Below are positions 17,001 to 24,735 of a DNA stretch of 64,000 nt, one piece after another. The position numbers and the translations under genes were made by a program. The DNA is taken from NCBI GenBank assembly GCA_964587155.1, contig CAZPKF010000007.1, positions 62,001-126,000 of the forward strand, written 5' to 3'. The notes below the pieces were generated by a model, which worked only from the letters and a program-made list of their open reading frames with translations, was not told the DNA's origin and made no database searches. Origin of the DNA: Hallerella sp964587155. Lineage in GTDB: Bacteria; Fibrobacterota; Fibrobacteria; Fibrobacterales; Fibrobacteraceae. Position 1 is the stretch's first letter. The number at the start of each line of letters is the position of its first letter.

Positions 17001-19316
17001 CCGCGTTTTTCGGCCATCATGCCGACAAAGCCGACGAATAATTACCAGTGCATTATTCAAGTTACCGATGATGATGGGCAAACCGCTTCGGATACAACGC
17101 GCATCACGGTTCTTCTTGATCCGCCGACAATCCGGGTTTCCCAAAAATCCATTACGACTCGGCCCGGCTTTGCTATCGAAGTGGGAGCAGAAGCGAACGA
17201 CCGTTTTGGTTTTATCGTCAAACGGGAATGGAGCTGTGGCGTCCCCAATTCCATCCAGGCGAATTGGAAGACCGTTTCGAATTTTGATACGACATGGACA
17301 GGCCCCTCGACGGCTGTTGCGTCTTATTATTGCGTAGCCCGTGCAACGGATGATGACGGAAACCAGGCTTCGGACACCATTCGCGTGTCTTTCACCACGG
17401 ATCTTCCCATTATCACCGTGGAAAATGATTTGGTTTACATTTTACCGGGAACCACTACCGATTTGACAGCCAAAGTCAACAATGTTTGGCAGGGAATCAA
17501 ACGTTATACATGGACGTGCGGTGCAAAAGGCTCTGCTGCTTTGTTGGATACGGCATCCAAAAATGACAGCCACGTCTGGTGGGGAGTTGATGATAATTAT
17601 GCGGCTTCGGACTTCTATTTTTGGGATGATAATAATGCCGATGGAAAGCCCGATAGTACGGTTGCCAAATTGTCAAAATCCAATTCTGAATTTTTCTGCA
17701 TTGTTTGGGCAGAAGAAAAAGGTACGCGTTTTATCGCAACGGATACGATGACGATTAGAACGTTGCAGTCGCTTCCGGTTGGAGTTATCAATATGCCGGA
17801 TACGGCTTACCTGTGGAGCCTTGATTCTTCGGTACTTGCCAATGAATCCAAGTATTGGTACACGCCGGATGCCAATGGAAGCTCTTCTATTTTGGGAACA
17901 TTGGGGGACCGGGATGCTCAGCGTTTCTGGTGGAATTTCAGCAACGTCAGCGATACTTATTGGTACGAGGGAAATCCGGATGGTTCGTTGGATACGAACA
18001 TTTTGGAATTCAACTCGGCGTTTATCCGGCGCTCTTCAGAAGGATACATCACTGTCCAATTGGATTACTACGATTCTTCTAAAACGGGAATGGACCAGAA
18101 TTTTGTCTCCCGTCACGAAGCGCAGATTGTCTCCAAAAAGGTTTATTTCCGAAAAGCCTGGGATAATATTTCTGGCGGAAAATCCGATTCCATCGTTGAA
18201 ACGACAACGGATGGGAATGGTCCTGCTTTGACTTATTGTAAAAACAAACTGATTCTTGCGTATGTCGGTGCCGATGGCAAGGTCAAAACGCGGTATCGCA
18301 ACGGTTCTTCGTGGACCAGTTTCGGCAATCCTTCGATTGAAAATGTCAAGGATCAGACACTTTTCATGGATTGCGACAACAATGGCAATGTGTATCTCTC
18401 TTACATTAAATCGACAGATGAAAAAGGTTATGTGTTCAAATCGGAGAATGCCTCGGGAAATTGGACTGCCCTGGGCTCTGGACTTGGAAATACATTGACT
18501 TCGTTCCGGTTGAAAATCAACCCTAAAACAAATCAGCCTTCGGTCGCCTGGGTGGGTACAGTGAGTGGAACTGCAGGCAAGGCCCGCATCCAGGATTACA
18601 GCGGAACTTCTTGGGGAACCGCATTCAGTCCAATTTACAGTACAGAATGGCAGAATCGCGAATTGGACATGGCGTTTGATGACAAGGGAAACCGTTTGAT
18701 CATCTCTTCTGGATACACAACGAACGATTATAACATCTACTACTATTATTTGCCCAGTGGAGCGACGAAAACGAGCAGTACAGCCAACAATAAAATATCC
18801 ATCAACGGTGAATCCATTCAAGCGATTTATGCAAAGGGTTATTTCTACGTTGGATTCCGCGATAGGGATAACGATGGGCAACCTCGAATTTCCCGTGCTT
18901 CAGCCAGTGAAAATACATTGAAAAAGAATGGTGCATTTGAAGTGGACGGTGCGCAATTCCGGGCGTTTGGACATCGCAGTTTCAATGTGTTCTTGTCAGT
19001 TGATAAGGATGGTTATCCGATTGTCGCCATTGACGACGCTTATTACGCGCGGAACTCACACGTCCATGTTTATCGGTTCAAGGAATCTTGGAAAGAATTG
19101 GGCGAAAATGAATTGCCCTATTTCAAAAACGTCTTTGCGGCGACTTACGGTTATTATGTGCGCGGATTCCGTCCACAGGTTGCCGTTTCTTCGGATGGGC
19201 GAATTTACATTTCCATGCGGGCGCAAGAATCTGCGGCCAGCGCCGCCCATGCAGCAAGTCTTCCGGGGACAAAAAATGGACCGATTGTCATGGAATTCCG
19301 GGGAGATGACTGGTAA
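14013..19316 (+). CDS. Giant multi-domain surface lipoprotein with tandem Ig/PKD-like modules
   Basis: 1767 residues from the ATG at 14013, which follows AAGGGAAACC; an upstream in-frame ATG at 13989 would spoil the signal peptide MKKLLLLFTFAAFAIFGCS. The lipobox is IFGC. A carboxypeptidase-regulatory-like domain lies near 15100-15380 (GYFHADVDPGTYRIYARDT). From about 16000 to 17760 come roughly six tandem modules of about 94 residues. Most have an early WxCG-type cysteine and a later cysteine in a pattern such as CIARATDDDG...DT, which suggests one disulfide and one acidic metal-binding loop each. The C-terminal third (18150-19310) is propeller-like, with repeats such as NLIL/AYVGADGKVKTRYR. 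Probably an adhesin or surface scaffold; function unknown. It shares one base with the next start. Confidence 0.87.
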   Translation: MKKLLLLFTFAAFAIFGCSRESDIRVNGTLRNNHSVVFAFTERPDSLEAFIDSIAALDSVYTYDTLTVTVHDTLFFVGFLKYNTDKVLRYAWKMQSEDSLRKGANGEIFAFAYDSAALYSPIFIAVDGASARDTAGRGQFIRVIDTPPDVSISQDTVWTRGKRDAEVSFFATDSFGKIEKAFLIPMDGKGNAIDTVDAKKDSSLEFSYRAKVKYSAVESHLDKNNELKFLFGAIDDDGNASQDTAILHFNKIPTIKLLDPDSSSRKNIYVSRFAFYYSGEDEDNPVDLRYTIRVGKSPDNSGTPPVLTDANLVASGIREKSWEAITDSVWKMSEDLRGRLFWQVSVTDGYDTVTSPTWNFFLGDLNATTGAFHGYAKFQGRKAHNGIQIVLENLQSHNYIFTHTSEKGYFHADVDPGTYRIYARDTTGFGYKHLILDSQFVEMGDERLVATMLLEDSIAPKIRIDKFDSILTERTATFYGTLSDSGSQVAQAKAWLDDGEVPLSVLKVNEWHMNFSDLEDGEHRFRLVVLDSAGNASDTAKMDFKVKASSLDLTVNGQSTAMITSTESLKFVAKVGNVKPLPDSVHWKSVIEGKTYAIEASVVGSDSSAQMTLTTDELEKNGALPGVLYTLYASVSNGTVTDSVRFGIRGDKPNIYFLTPTSDTAVSINDNIYFNLQHFLGADATSGTITWTCPAALSDGYECPAANDSEATLAWKSVGVKKLVVKLEDSNGNTAIDSVMIRVLADPPTLRIQTDADTVRQKINAKLSFSVSASDKFGNVQAIDWGCGLNAAKITFDSSAVISSAKTVSAKINVVLPSEETNAYKCIARATDDDGEYGYDTIYFRAVLDKPSITLFTSNAEVKINSKVRFAGSAVDTLGKITDYAMACGTNIKNPNWISLSKPDTTITMPGIACTWYCAMRVTDDDGLTAMDTAIYKVILDPPTVSVSEGSLTLSIKDTVELDAIAKDALGKIELYQWSCGERGGEVNQIFSSTSTPRFSAIMPTKPTNNYQCIIQVTDDDGQTASDTTRITVLLDPPTIRVSQKSITTRPGFAIEVGAEANDRFGFIVKREWSCGVPNSIQANWKTVSNFDTTWTGPSTAVASYYCVARATDDDGNQASDTIRVSFTTDLPIITVENDLVYILPGTTTDLTAKVNNVWQGIKRYTWTCGAKGSAALLDTASKNDSHVWWGVDDNYAASDFYFWDDNNADGKPDSTVAKLSKSNSEFFCIVWAEEKGTRFIATDTMTIRTLQSLPVGVINMPDTAYLWSLDSSVLANESKYWYTPDANGSSSILGTLGDRDAQRFWWNFSNVSDTYWYEGNPDGSLDTNILEFNSAFIRRSSEGYITVQLDYYDSSKTGMDQNFVSRHEAQIVSKKVYFRKAWDNISGGKSDSIVETTTDGNGPALTYCKNKLILAYVGADGKVKTRYRNGSSWTSFGNPSIENVKDQTLFMDCDNNGNVYLSYIKSTDEKGYVFKSENASGNWTALGSGLGNTLTSFRLKINPKTNQPSVAWVGTVSGTAGKARIQDYSGTSWGTAFSPIYSTEWQNRELDMAFDDKGNRLIISSGYTTNDYNIYYYYLPSGATKTSSTANNKISINGESIQAIYAKGYFYVGFRDRDNDGQPRISRASASENTLKKNGAFEVDGAQFRAFGHRSFNVFLSVDKDGYPIVAIDDAYYARNSHVHVYRFKESWKELGENELPYFKNVFAATYGYYVRGFRPQVAVSSDGRIYISMRAQESAASAAHAASLPGTKNGPIVMEFRGDDW

Positions 19317-19741
19317 TGAATGTAGAAATCGCTGCCATTTGCGATGCTGCAACGGATCAGGATGGAAAACTGAATATGTTGGGCGTTTTTGATTACATCG
19401 AAGCGGAATTGCCTGTGATCATTCCCCGTTGTTCTGCGGTATTCCGTATTCGTTACACTCGTTCCGAAGCGATGGAACATACATTGAAAGTTTCCATCAC
19501 AGAAGCACAAGACGATTTCGAATTGATTCCGCCTTTGTCCAAATTGGTTACTTTTTGGCCCGTCCCCGAAAAAATGGATTCGGCTGCAGTCAATTTGATT
19601 TTGAATTTGAACCAGTTCCGCATTTCTCGTGGAGGGAAATATCTCATCCGGTTCCGTATCGATGAATTTCTGGTGGATTCCGTTTTGCCGCTTTACATCC
19701 GTGATTTGACTCCCGCGGAGCCGAATCCGTTAGCCAATTGA
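19316..19741 (+). CDS. Conserved hypothetical protein (DUF6941-like)
   Basis: 141 residues, no signal peptide, so probably cytoplasmic. The opening MNVEIAAICDAATDQDGKLN and LGVFDYIEAELPVI resembles the DUF6941 family, whose members begin with a 'cell-expression data, no longer needed, name of model' type layout of beta strands. I recall the family from sequence only and its role is unknown. It starts within TAATG, sharing one base with the giant lipoprotein gene, so the two are translationally coupled. Its 3' end overlaps that of the opposite-strand transferase gene by 12 bases. Confidence 0.7.
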   Translation: MNVEIAAICDAATDQDGKLNMLGVFDYIEAELPVIIPRCSAVFRIRYTRSEAMEHTLKVSITEAQDDFELIPPLSKLVTFWPVPEKMDSAAVNLILNLNQFRISRGGKYLIRFRIDEFLVDSVLPLYIRDLTPAEPNPLAN

Positions 19742-20284
19742 ATTGTTGGGAGCGACAGCGATTGTTGCCGCAAAAGGATTTTTTACAGGCAAATTGATGT
19801 CGTAAAAAAATGTTTCGCCTATGTTGTCTTGGAGGACTGATTGGGAAAGAATTTCGCCCAGGAATGATCCGCCGGAGCATTTGTACAGCGCTTCTTTTCG
19901 GCACCAAATGCGGTAAAATTGCTGCAGGGCATCTTCTGGTGAAAGTCCGCTGTGGAGCAGCAGGGCGATTTCCTCTTTTGCAAAAAAACGCTCCGCTATC
20001 CGCAGCGCTCTGGGGCGCAATTTTTCAATATCCACTCCGACTTTGGCTTGAAATGAATAGGCTAATACGCAAACGTCTTTGCTGTGAGTCCAGTTGGCGT
20101 CAAATCCGCAATCGGGAAATTCTGGCCGGCCTTCGGGAGTCCGCTTCATATCGGTCCGTGAAATGGCCATTCCCGAAGCGGAAGACAGTTCGGTAAAGAT
20201 TCTGTCTAAATGATTTTTGACAGGGAAGATTGTCCAATAAACAGAACCGTATCGGGTTTTGAGTTCGAAGTGTGTCGTCATCAT
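19730..20284 (-). CDS. 4'-phosphopantetheinyl transferase, Sfp type
   Basis: Attaches the phosphopantetheine arm of CoA to carrier proteins of fatty acid, polyketide or peptide synthesis; cytoplasmic, about 184 residues. The Mg-binding signature VGVDIEKLRPR is followed by RFFAKEE and FYRIWCRKEALYK, the WxxKEAxxK motif. The N-terminal half is poorly conserved, as usual. The start is uncertain: MMTTHFELK at 20284 is preferred, with another ATG at 20302. No synthase genes lie beside it, so it may serve the whole cell. The divergent lipoprotein gene begins 49 bases away. Confidence 0.88.
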   Translation of the reverse strand: MMTTHFELKTRYGSVYWTIFPVKNHLDRIFTELSSASGMAISRTDMKRTPEGRPEFPDCGFDANWTHSKDVCVLAYSFQAKVGVDIEKLRPRALRIAERFFAKEEIALLLHSGLSPEDALQQFYRIWCRKEALYKCSGGSFLGEILSQSVLQDNIGETFFYDINLPVKNPFAATIAVAPNNSIG

Positions 20285-20333
20285 TTCCCAATATAAACAC
20301 ATCGCGGCAAAAGTGAATTTCTATTTTAAAGCC

Positions 20334-20813
20334 ATGTTCGGGCGATTGGCTCTTTTGGGAATTTTCCTTTTTTCCGCTTGCAGTGATGTCAACAGCGGTT
20401 GGACTGTTGACGGTGGCGGTTATATGAAGTTGAAAGTCAACGGAGAGTCGCTCCATTTGGAAATCGACCCTGATGACGGTGACGTCAAATTGCGAATCAA
20501 CAAACATTACGTTTCTTTTGTGGGCAAAAATTCTTCGGGAGATGCTCTTCAAATTTTGGTGAATAAGCCCGTTTTGGGGAAAAATGCCCCCCAAACAAAT
20601 CCCAGTTATACGTATCTGGCCCTTGGCGGCGGGCTTCCTGCTCAAATTATCGATGCCAAATCCAGTTATGTCAGTTTTGATCAGAAAGACAGTCTTTTGT
20701 GGAGCGCAGATTTGCATCTTGTGTTCAATCATTGCGGAATCGATGAATGTGATTCTTCGCGCGTACTCGTGGAAGGACGGATGCGCTATTGGGTGGATCC
20801 GGATGATCGGTGA
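20334..20813 (+). CDS. Small lipoprotein, function unknown
   Basis: 159 residues. The signal peptide MFGRLALLGIFLFSACS ends in the lipobox FSAC, so the ATG at 20334 was chosen over an upstream in-frame start inside the divergent gene. The mature part is beta-rich (GGYMKLKVNGESLHLEIDP) with a cysteine pair near the end (NHCGIDECDSS). I do not recognise a family. It is followed by the promoter of tRNA-Val. Confidence 0.72.
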   Translation: MFGRLALLGIFLFSACSDVNSGWTVDGGGYMKLKVNGESLHLEIDPDDGDVKLRINKHYVSFVGKNSSGDALQILVNKPVLGKNAPQTNPSYTYLALGGGLPAQIIDAKSSYVSFDQKDSLLWSADLHLVFNHCGIDECDSSRVLVEGRMRYWVDPDDR

Positions 20814-20865
20814 AATTTTTTGATGGATAAAAATACAGGCGAGGAATGAAAATCAGGATTATCCC

Positions 20866-20894
20866 TTGACAAGTCTTGCAAAACTTTCTAACTT
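20866..20894 (+). promoter_or_regulatory. Promoter of tRNA-Val
   Basis: TTGACA at 20866-20871 and TAACTT at 20889-20894 are separated by exactly 17 bp and lie just upstream of the tRNA (start 20909). A perfect -35 and well-placed -10 make this one of the best promoters in the window. Confidence 0.7.
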
Positions 20895-20908
20895 AAGTTC
20901 ACCTTAAA

Positions 20909-20982
<74 letters not shown>

Positions 20983-20984
20983 CG

Positions 20985-21013
20985 AAACTCCGTCCAAAGC
21001 GGAGTTTTTTTTG
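20985..21013 (+). terminator. Intrinsic terminator of tRNA-Val
   Basis: AAACTCCG (20985-20992) pairs with CGGAGTTT (21000-21007) around a 7-base loop and runs directly into a T-tract. Confidence 0.9.
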
Positions 21014-21077
21014 TAAATACCGGTTCTTGTCAGGTTCCAGAGGCGAATTTTGCCTATTCAGAATGGGAATAGATTCT

Positions 21078-21118
21078 TTTCAAAAATTAAAGGGAACTTT
21101 TGTCAAAAGTTCCCTTGC
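21078..21118 (-). terminator. Intrinsic terminator of the four-gene envelope operon
   Basis: A 13-bp inverted repeat with a one-base centre lies at 21090-21116 (AAGGGAACTTTTG and its complement). Read on the minus strand it is followed by TTTAATTTTTG. It lies just after the stop of the minus-strand gene ending at 21129. Confidence 0.8.
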
Positions 21119-21128
21119 TGAAGATCGC

Positions 21129-21800
21129 TTACAACTCTTGAATCCGGGATTCCAGTGCGTCAAAATAAGCATCGGCGCGTTCGATGTTTTGGGAATGCTG
21201 CAAGGCGGGTTCTTGTATGCGGAATTCTGGAAATTCTTGGAAAATGGCATCTCGATTTTGCGGAAAGGCGTTTTTCCGCAAAAAGTAAATTCCATACAGC
21301 ACCGGGATTATTTCGGAGAAGGCTTCAATGAAAAAATCCATCGGCGAAAGACCGGCTTGTATGCGGGTGAATTCCCGAATCAAATGGAGCTTTCTGTTTT
21401 CCAGTTCCCGTTTGCACTCCGCTTTGAGCGCTGCGCTGTCGGGAACAAAGCCTTGCAGTGGAGAATTGCCAAAGAGGGGAACATTTTTTTGGGAAATGTG
21501 CAAAAATTCAAGCGGATAATCGTTTTGTTTGGATTGCAAGAAATCTTCGGTGAAAAAATAGCCAGTCCGGATGCAGTCCCGTTTTAGGTCTTTGTTCCAT
21601 TTGCTCAAGGCGGCCAAATCGCTGGGCTTTGCCCTTTTCAAAACAAAACTGACCTGCCAGGATTCGTGCAAAGCATCGAATCCTTCATAAAGGCAATTCC
21701 CATGTAAAAAGGCAGATTCGAGGTTTTCTCCAAAAATTTCGAAGAAACGTTTTCCCCACGAGGATTGGACGATGTCTTGTAGCGTCATTACTTTTTTCAT
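21129..21800 (-). CDS. Nucleotidyltransferase-like protein, apparently catalytically inactive
   Basis: 223 residues, cytoplasmic. The C-terminal half carries a pattern I know from a family of nucleotidyltransferase-fold proteins: YFFTEDFLQSKQNDYPLEFL then ISQKNVPLFGNSPLQGF, followed by a helical region of the type xxExRxxKLxLxREF. The N-terminal nucleotidyltransferase site is degenerate. Where the fold has GS...DxD, this protein reads FLHGNCLYEGFDALHESWQV, with no DxD pair. Last gene of a four-gene minus-strand operon, 2 bases after the TPM gene. The assignment is from remembered family pattern, so moderate confidence. Confidence 0.6.
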   Translation of the reverse strand: MKKVMTLQDIVQSSWGKRFFEIFGENLESAFLHGNCLYEGFDALHESWQVSFVLKRAKPSDLAALSKWNKDLKRDCIRTGYFFTEDFLQSKQNDYPLEFLHISQKNVPLFGNSPLQGFVPDSAALKAECKRELENRKLHLIREFTRIQAGLSPMDFFIEAFSEIIPVLYGIYFLRKNAFPQNRDAIFQEFPEFRIQEPALQHSQNIERADAYFDALESRIQEL

Positions 21801-21802
21801 GT

Positions 21803-22465
21803 TTATTCTCCGAAACCGGAATCAAATGTCTGGTGAGGGAATCCGCCGAATTCCCGGATTTTTTCGCGCCGTTTGGCTTCTGCAGCTTGCTTTGAAAAAT
21901 AAGCGTACGCAACAATGACTACGGCGATGACGGCAAAAATGAGAAACCAGGCTACGGTAGGGATTCCCTCTTTTGTCGGGCGGGGTAAAGGTGTTTTTAA
22001 GCGAACGTCGTTCATGCGGGCAACCGTTTTGGCGACTTCCGCTTCAAAAAGAAGAATTCCCAGTCCGGGATTTCCCTTGCGAAATTCGGGCAGCAGGACT
22101 TTTTGAGCAATGGATTCAGCTGCATCGGCAGAAAGGAATTTTTGAATCGCTGGAGCACAGGAAAATGCGCGGAATCGGGCAGAACCATCGACAAAGAAAA
22201 CAGCAGACAGGGAATCCGCATTGAACGCCGCGTTTCGGAGGGAATCGGCAAAACGCTTTGGTTCTCGGACTTCGGTTTCCGCCGTGTAGAGGTAAAGTGA
22301 AAATCCGATTCGGTCGTGGAGTTCCGTTGCGATTGCCGCAAAGGTTTTACGCTCTTCTTCTGAAAGAAATTTTGCGCGATCATCGACAAAGGATTTCTCC
22401 GGAGAGAATGCGAAAAGAGAAGTGGCGAATAAAAAAAGACTAGTGAGAAAATGGGTAAGTTTCAT
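21803..22465 (-). CDS. TPM-domain membrane protein
   Basis: 220 residues. A signal peptide (MKLTHFLTSLFLFATSLFAF) is followed by a TPM (TLP18.3/Psb32/MOLO-1) domain, about 25-150: FVDDRAKFLSEEERKTFAAI, an internal IGFSLYLYT strand, and FRKGNPGLGILLFEAE near its end. A single membrane segment (AWFLIFAVIAVVIVAYAYF) and a short charged cytoplasmic tail follow. TPM domains of plants and worms act as small phosphatase-like or chaperone-like modules; the bacterial role is unclear. The ATG overlaps the upstream stop as ATGA. Confidence 0.82.
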   Translation of the reverse strand: MKLTHFLTSLFLFATSLFAFSPEKSFVDDRAKFLSEEERKTFAAIATELHDRIGFSLYLYTAETEVREPKRFADSLRNAAFNADSLSAVFFVDGSARFRAFSCAPAIQKFLSADAAESIAQKVLLPEFRKGNPGLGILLFEAEVAKTVARMNDVRLKTPLPRPTKEGIPTVAWFLIFAVIAVVIVAYAYFSKQAAEAKRREKIREFGGFPHQTFDSGFGE

Positions 22466-23673
22466 TTTTCTGAACAAAGAGGTTCGAGTGCTTTTTGAAT
22501 TTCGGAAGGGGAAATCTTACGGATGGCGTTAGCGAACGCTGACGTTTCGGAAGAGCCAGAGCCTTTGGCTGTTTTGGAATAATGAATGTTTTTTCCGCGA
22601 ATTTCAACAGAAACAGATTGAGAAAAAATTTTTTTTGAAGCCCTGTCGAATACTTTTTTTTCGGAGGGGATCATTTGGATTTTGAGTGGATTTTTTCCGC
22701 CGGATTCAAACCCCGCCCGGAATAAAATTTTTTCCATTTCTGAGCAGGCTAGGGTCTCGCCTTGACATTGAAAATCATAGAGGCATGTTTTCGGCTCGGA
22801 TTCGTAAGTTAGGGAAATTTCTGGAACAGAAATCTTGTTGTTGAATGGAGGCAGTTGAATGCGGAAAAGAACGGAATGAGAGCCTCTGGACTTGTCCATT
22901 TTTTCTAAAAAGAAGCGGACGGTCCCTGTGGAATCGGACTGTTGAGAGTCTAATTTTTTTTGCTTTTGCACGGCGACAACTTCGATTCCTTTTAGGGGAG
23001 TTTCCCCTTGGACAGAAAAAGAGATGGGTCCCCACGTTTCATCATTCGGTTTGGCTGGGGAATTTTCGAGAAGAATCAATTTCAAATGGGAAACGGCTTC
23101 GGTAATCTGGGATTCTCGTTGGGAAAGATTTGCTGGGAATTGAAATTCTTTCCCGGGAATATCAAAAACGGCAAGCTCTTTGCAAAGACGTTGATGGGAA
23201 TGTTTCAGGGACGTTAAATCGTTGAATGTGTGTATGGCTTTCACCAAGTAGTTTTGTTTCAAAGATTCGCTTTCCAGGGAATCTAGAGCTTTTGCTTTTT
23301 GCTGAATTTGGAAAAGTTCTTGTCGGATGTCAGCCGTCGCTTTTTCTGTATCCAATCGGGCGGTCGTCTTCCAAAAGCCTTGTTCTGATTTTTCGTGTTT
23401 CAGTTCAACATTTTTTAAGGTCATGTCAGAAGATACGGAAATGGATTCCGAATAATTTGTCTGTAATTCGGAGGCTGTGTCAGAAGATTTTATTTCTGAT
23501 TTTATGGTTTGGTGCTGGGAAGAAACATTCGCCCGAATTTGAAGGGCTATTCCAGCAAGCGCCTGTTTATCGGCTTCTGCTTCGGATTGGGAAGAGGTCG
23601 CCGTGAATGTGATGATTCGGGCGCTGCAGACGACCGCACTCAAAAAAAGAAATGTCCCCGGGAATTTTATCAT
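22462..23673 (-). CDS. Secreted protein with LPP20-like N-terminal domain
   Basis: 403 residues with a signal peptide (MIKFPGTFLFLSAVVCS). The region after it (about 20-130) has the LPP20-type helix-strand pattern SQSEAEADKQALAGIALQI followed by strands with paired Lys/Glu residues, and a long helical part. The middle contains an Ig-like fold (ISFSVQGETPLKGIEVVAVQ). The C-terminal part has a repeat of the SSETSAFANAIRKI type, like a second LPP20 copy. Function unknown; envelope location. It overlaps both neighbours by 4 bases (ATGA), which shows tight coupling. Confidence 0.65.
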   Translation of the reverse strand: MIKFPGTFLFLSAVVCSARIITFTATSSQSEAEADKQALAGIALQIRANVSSQHQTIKSEIKSSDTASELQTNYSESISVSSDMTLKNVELKHEKSEQGFWKTTARLDTEKATADIRQELFQIQQKAKALDSLESESLKQNYLVKAIHTFNDLTSLKHSHQRLCKELAVFDIPGKEFQFPANLSQRESQITEAVSHLKLILLENSPAKPNDETWGPISFSVQGETPLKGIEVVAVQKQKKLDSQQSDSTGTVRFFLEKMDKSRGSHSVLFRIQLPPFNNKISVPEISLTYESEPKTCLYDFQCQGETLACSEMEKILFRAGFESGGKNPLKIQMIPSEKKVFDRASKKIFSQSVSVEIRGKNIHYSKTAKGSGSSETSAFANAIRKISPSEIQKALEPLCSEK

Positions 23674-24620
23674 GGGTGAATTTCCAAAATCAGAAGTTTT
23701 TGTACCAAGCTGCTCTTTTTAACGGTATATTCCGGGAGGGATTTTTGAATGGCGTCGAACACTTCGTAGGCATCCGTCATTTTCTTTGCATCGGCATAAA
23801 TCGTGATGTCTGCCGTTTTTTCTGTCATGGAATTGATTTTGACTTTGGCGAAAATCTGTTTCAAAGCAGAGGATACTTGGGAGTGGACGGCATCCATGTT
23901 TTCGCTTTCCCAGGTGAAGCGTAAAATGACTTTGTATGGAATTCCGATTTTGAAATCTTCGGCAAAGTAAGCTTGAATTTTCTTTTCTAATCCGGGTAAC
24001 GCTTTGTGCATGGCGCTGGCGACAAGTTCTTCTTTGCGAGTCCCGTTGTCGTTGACCGTTGCCGTTTGCGCTCCGAGCATTCTCCCCGAAGTGGATTCGT
24101 ATGCGCCCAGGTTGGCTAAAATTTGTCCGCGGTGGATGTTGTAAGAGAATTTGATGTAAACGTCGGCGCCAAAACTCAAACTGGAAATGTAAGAAAGGTC
24201 TTCATCATTCCCGTCAATTTCATTTTGAATGTCGACAACCTCATTGATGAGAGTTGCGCCGTCAATGGAAATAACCGGATACGTTTTTTTGGTGAGGTAG
24301 CCTAAGATGGCGTTTGCTGCTGCAAAAGAAAGCGGATCGTTTTTCAGGATTTCTAGACTTTGATTTAAATTCCGGGTGCCGGCTGGAATCGCCATAATGG
24401 AAGGCTTTGCGATGGGCGGCTGTTGTGAATGGAGGGTTGCTGTCGGGGAGTTTGTGAAACTGCTGCTGTGAATTTTTCCTGCGGATTCTGGATGCCGTGC
24501 CGTGAAATCCTCTGAATTTTGCCGGAGTTCCGCTTCGACATTGATTTCTTTATACTTGGGCTGAGCCGCGCAAGCGAGAAGAATCATAGAGCATAGGAAT
24601 GTAACGAACAGGCGTGTCAT
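23670..24620 (-). CDS. Lipoprotein with DUF6175-like domain
   Basis: 316 residues from the ATG at 24620, preceded by AGAGGG; the longer open frame upstream lacks a signal peptide. The lipobox is LLAC in MTRLFVTFLCSMILLACAAQ. After a linker of about 60 residues comes a domain beginning KPSIMAIPAGTRNLNQSLEI, with FGADVYIKFSYN and LGAYESTSGRMLGAQTATV. This layout resembles DUF6175 proteins of Bacteroidota, recalled from memory. A final ferredoxin-like part (VILRFTWESE...) may be an oligomerisation module. First gene of the four-gene operon ending at 21129. Confidence 0.65.
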   Translation of the reverse strand: MTRLFVTFLCSMILLACAAQPKYKEINVEAELRQNSEDFTARHPESAGKIHSSSFTNSPTATLHSQQPPIAKPSIMAIPAGTRNLNQSLEILKNDPLSFAAANAILGYLTKKTYPVISIDGATLINEVVDIQNEIDGNDEDLSYISSLSFGADVYIKFSYNIHRGQILANLGAYESTSGRMLGAQTATVNDNGTRKEELVASAMHKALPGLEKKIQAYFAEDFKIGIPYKVILRFTWESENMDAVHSQVSSALKQIFAKVKINSMTEKTADITIYADAKKMTDAYEVFDAIQKSLPEYTVKKSSLVQKLLILEIHP

Positions 24621-24735
24621 AGGGAACCCTCTTTTTGAAAATATAAAAAGAATGGAAACTTTTTTTGAAATTTGATTTCTTTCCGTGGAATTTGACTGGA
24701 TGGCCGGATTTTTTCCGGGATTAATGGGGAAAATA

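Noticed and set aside
18036..18881. 281-codon minus-strand open frame (and a similar one at 14673-15548)
   Set aside because: Both lie fully inside the giant lipoprotein gene. Their translations show no domains, and the plus-strand repeats explain the sequence.
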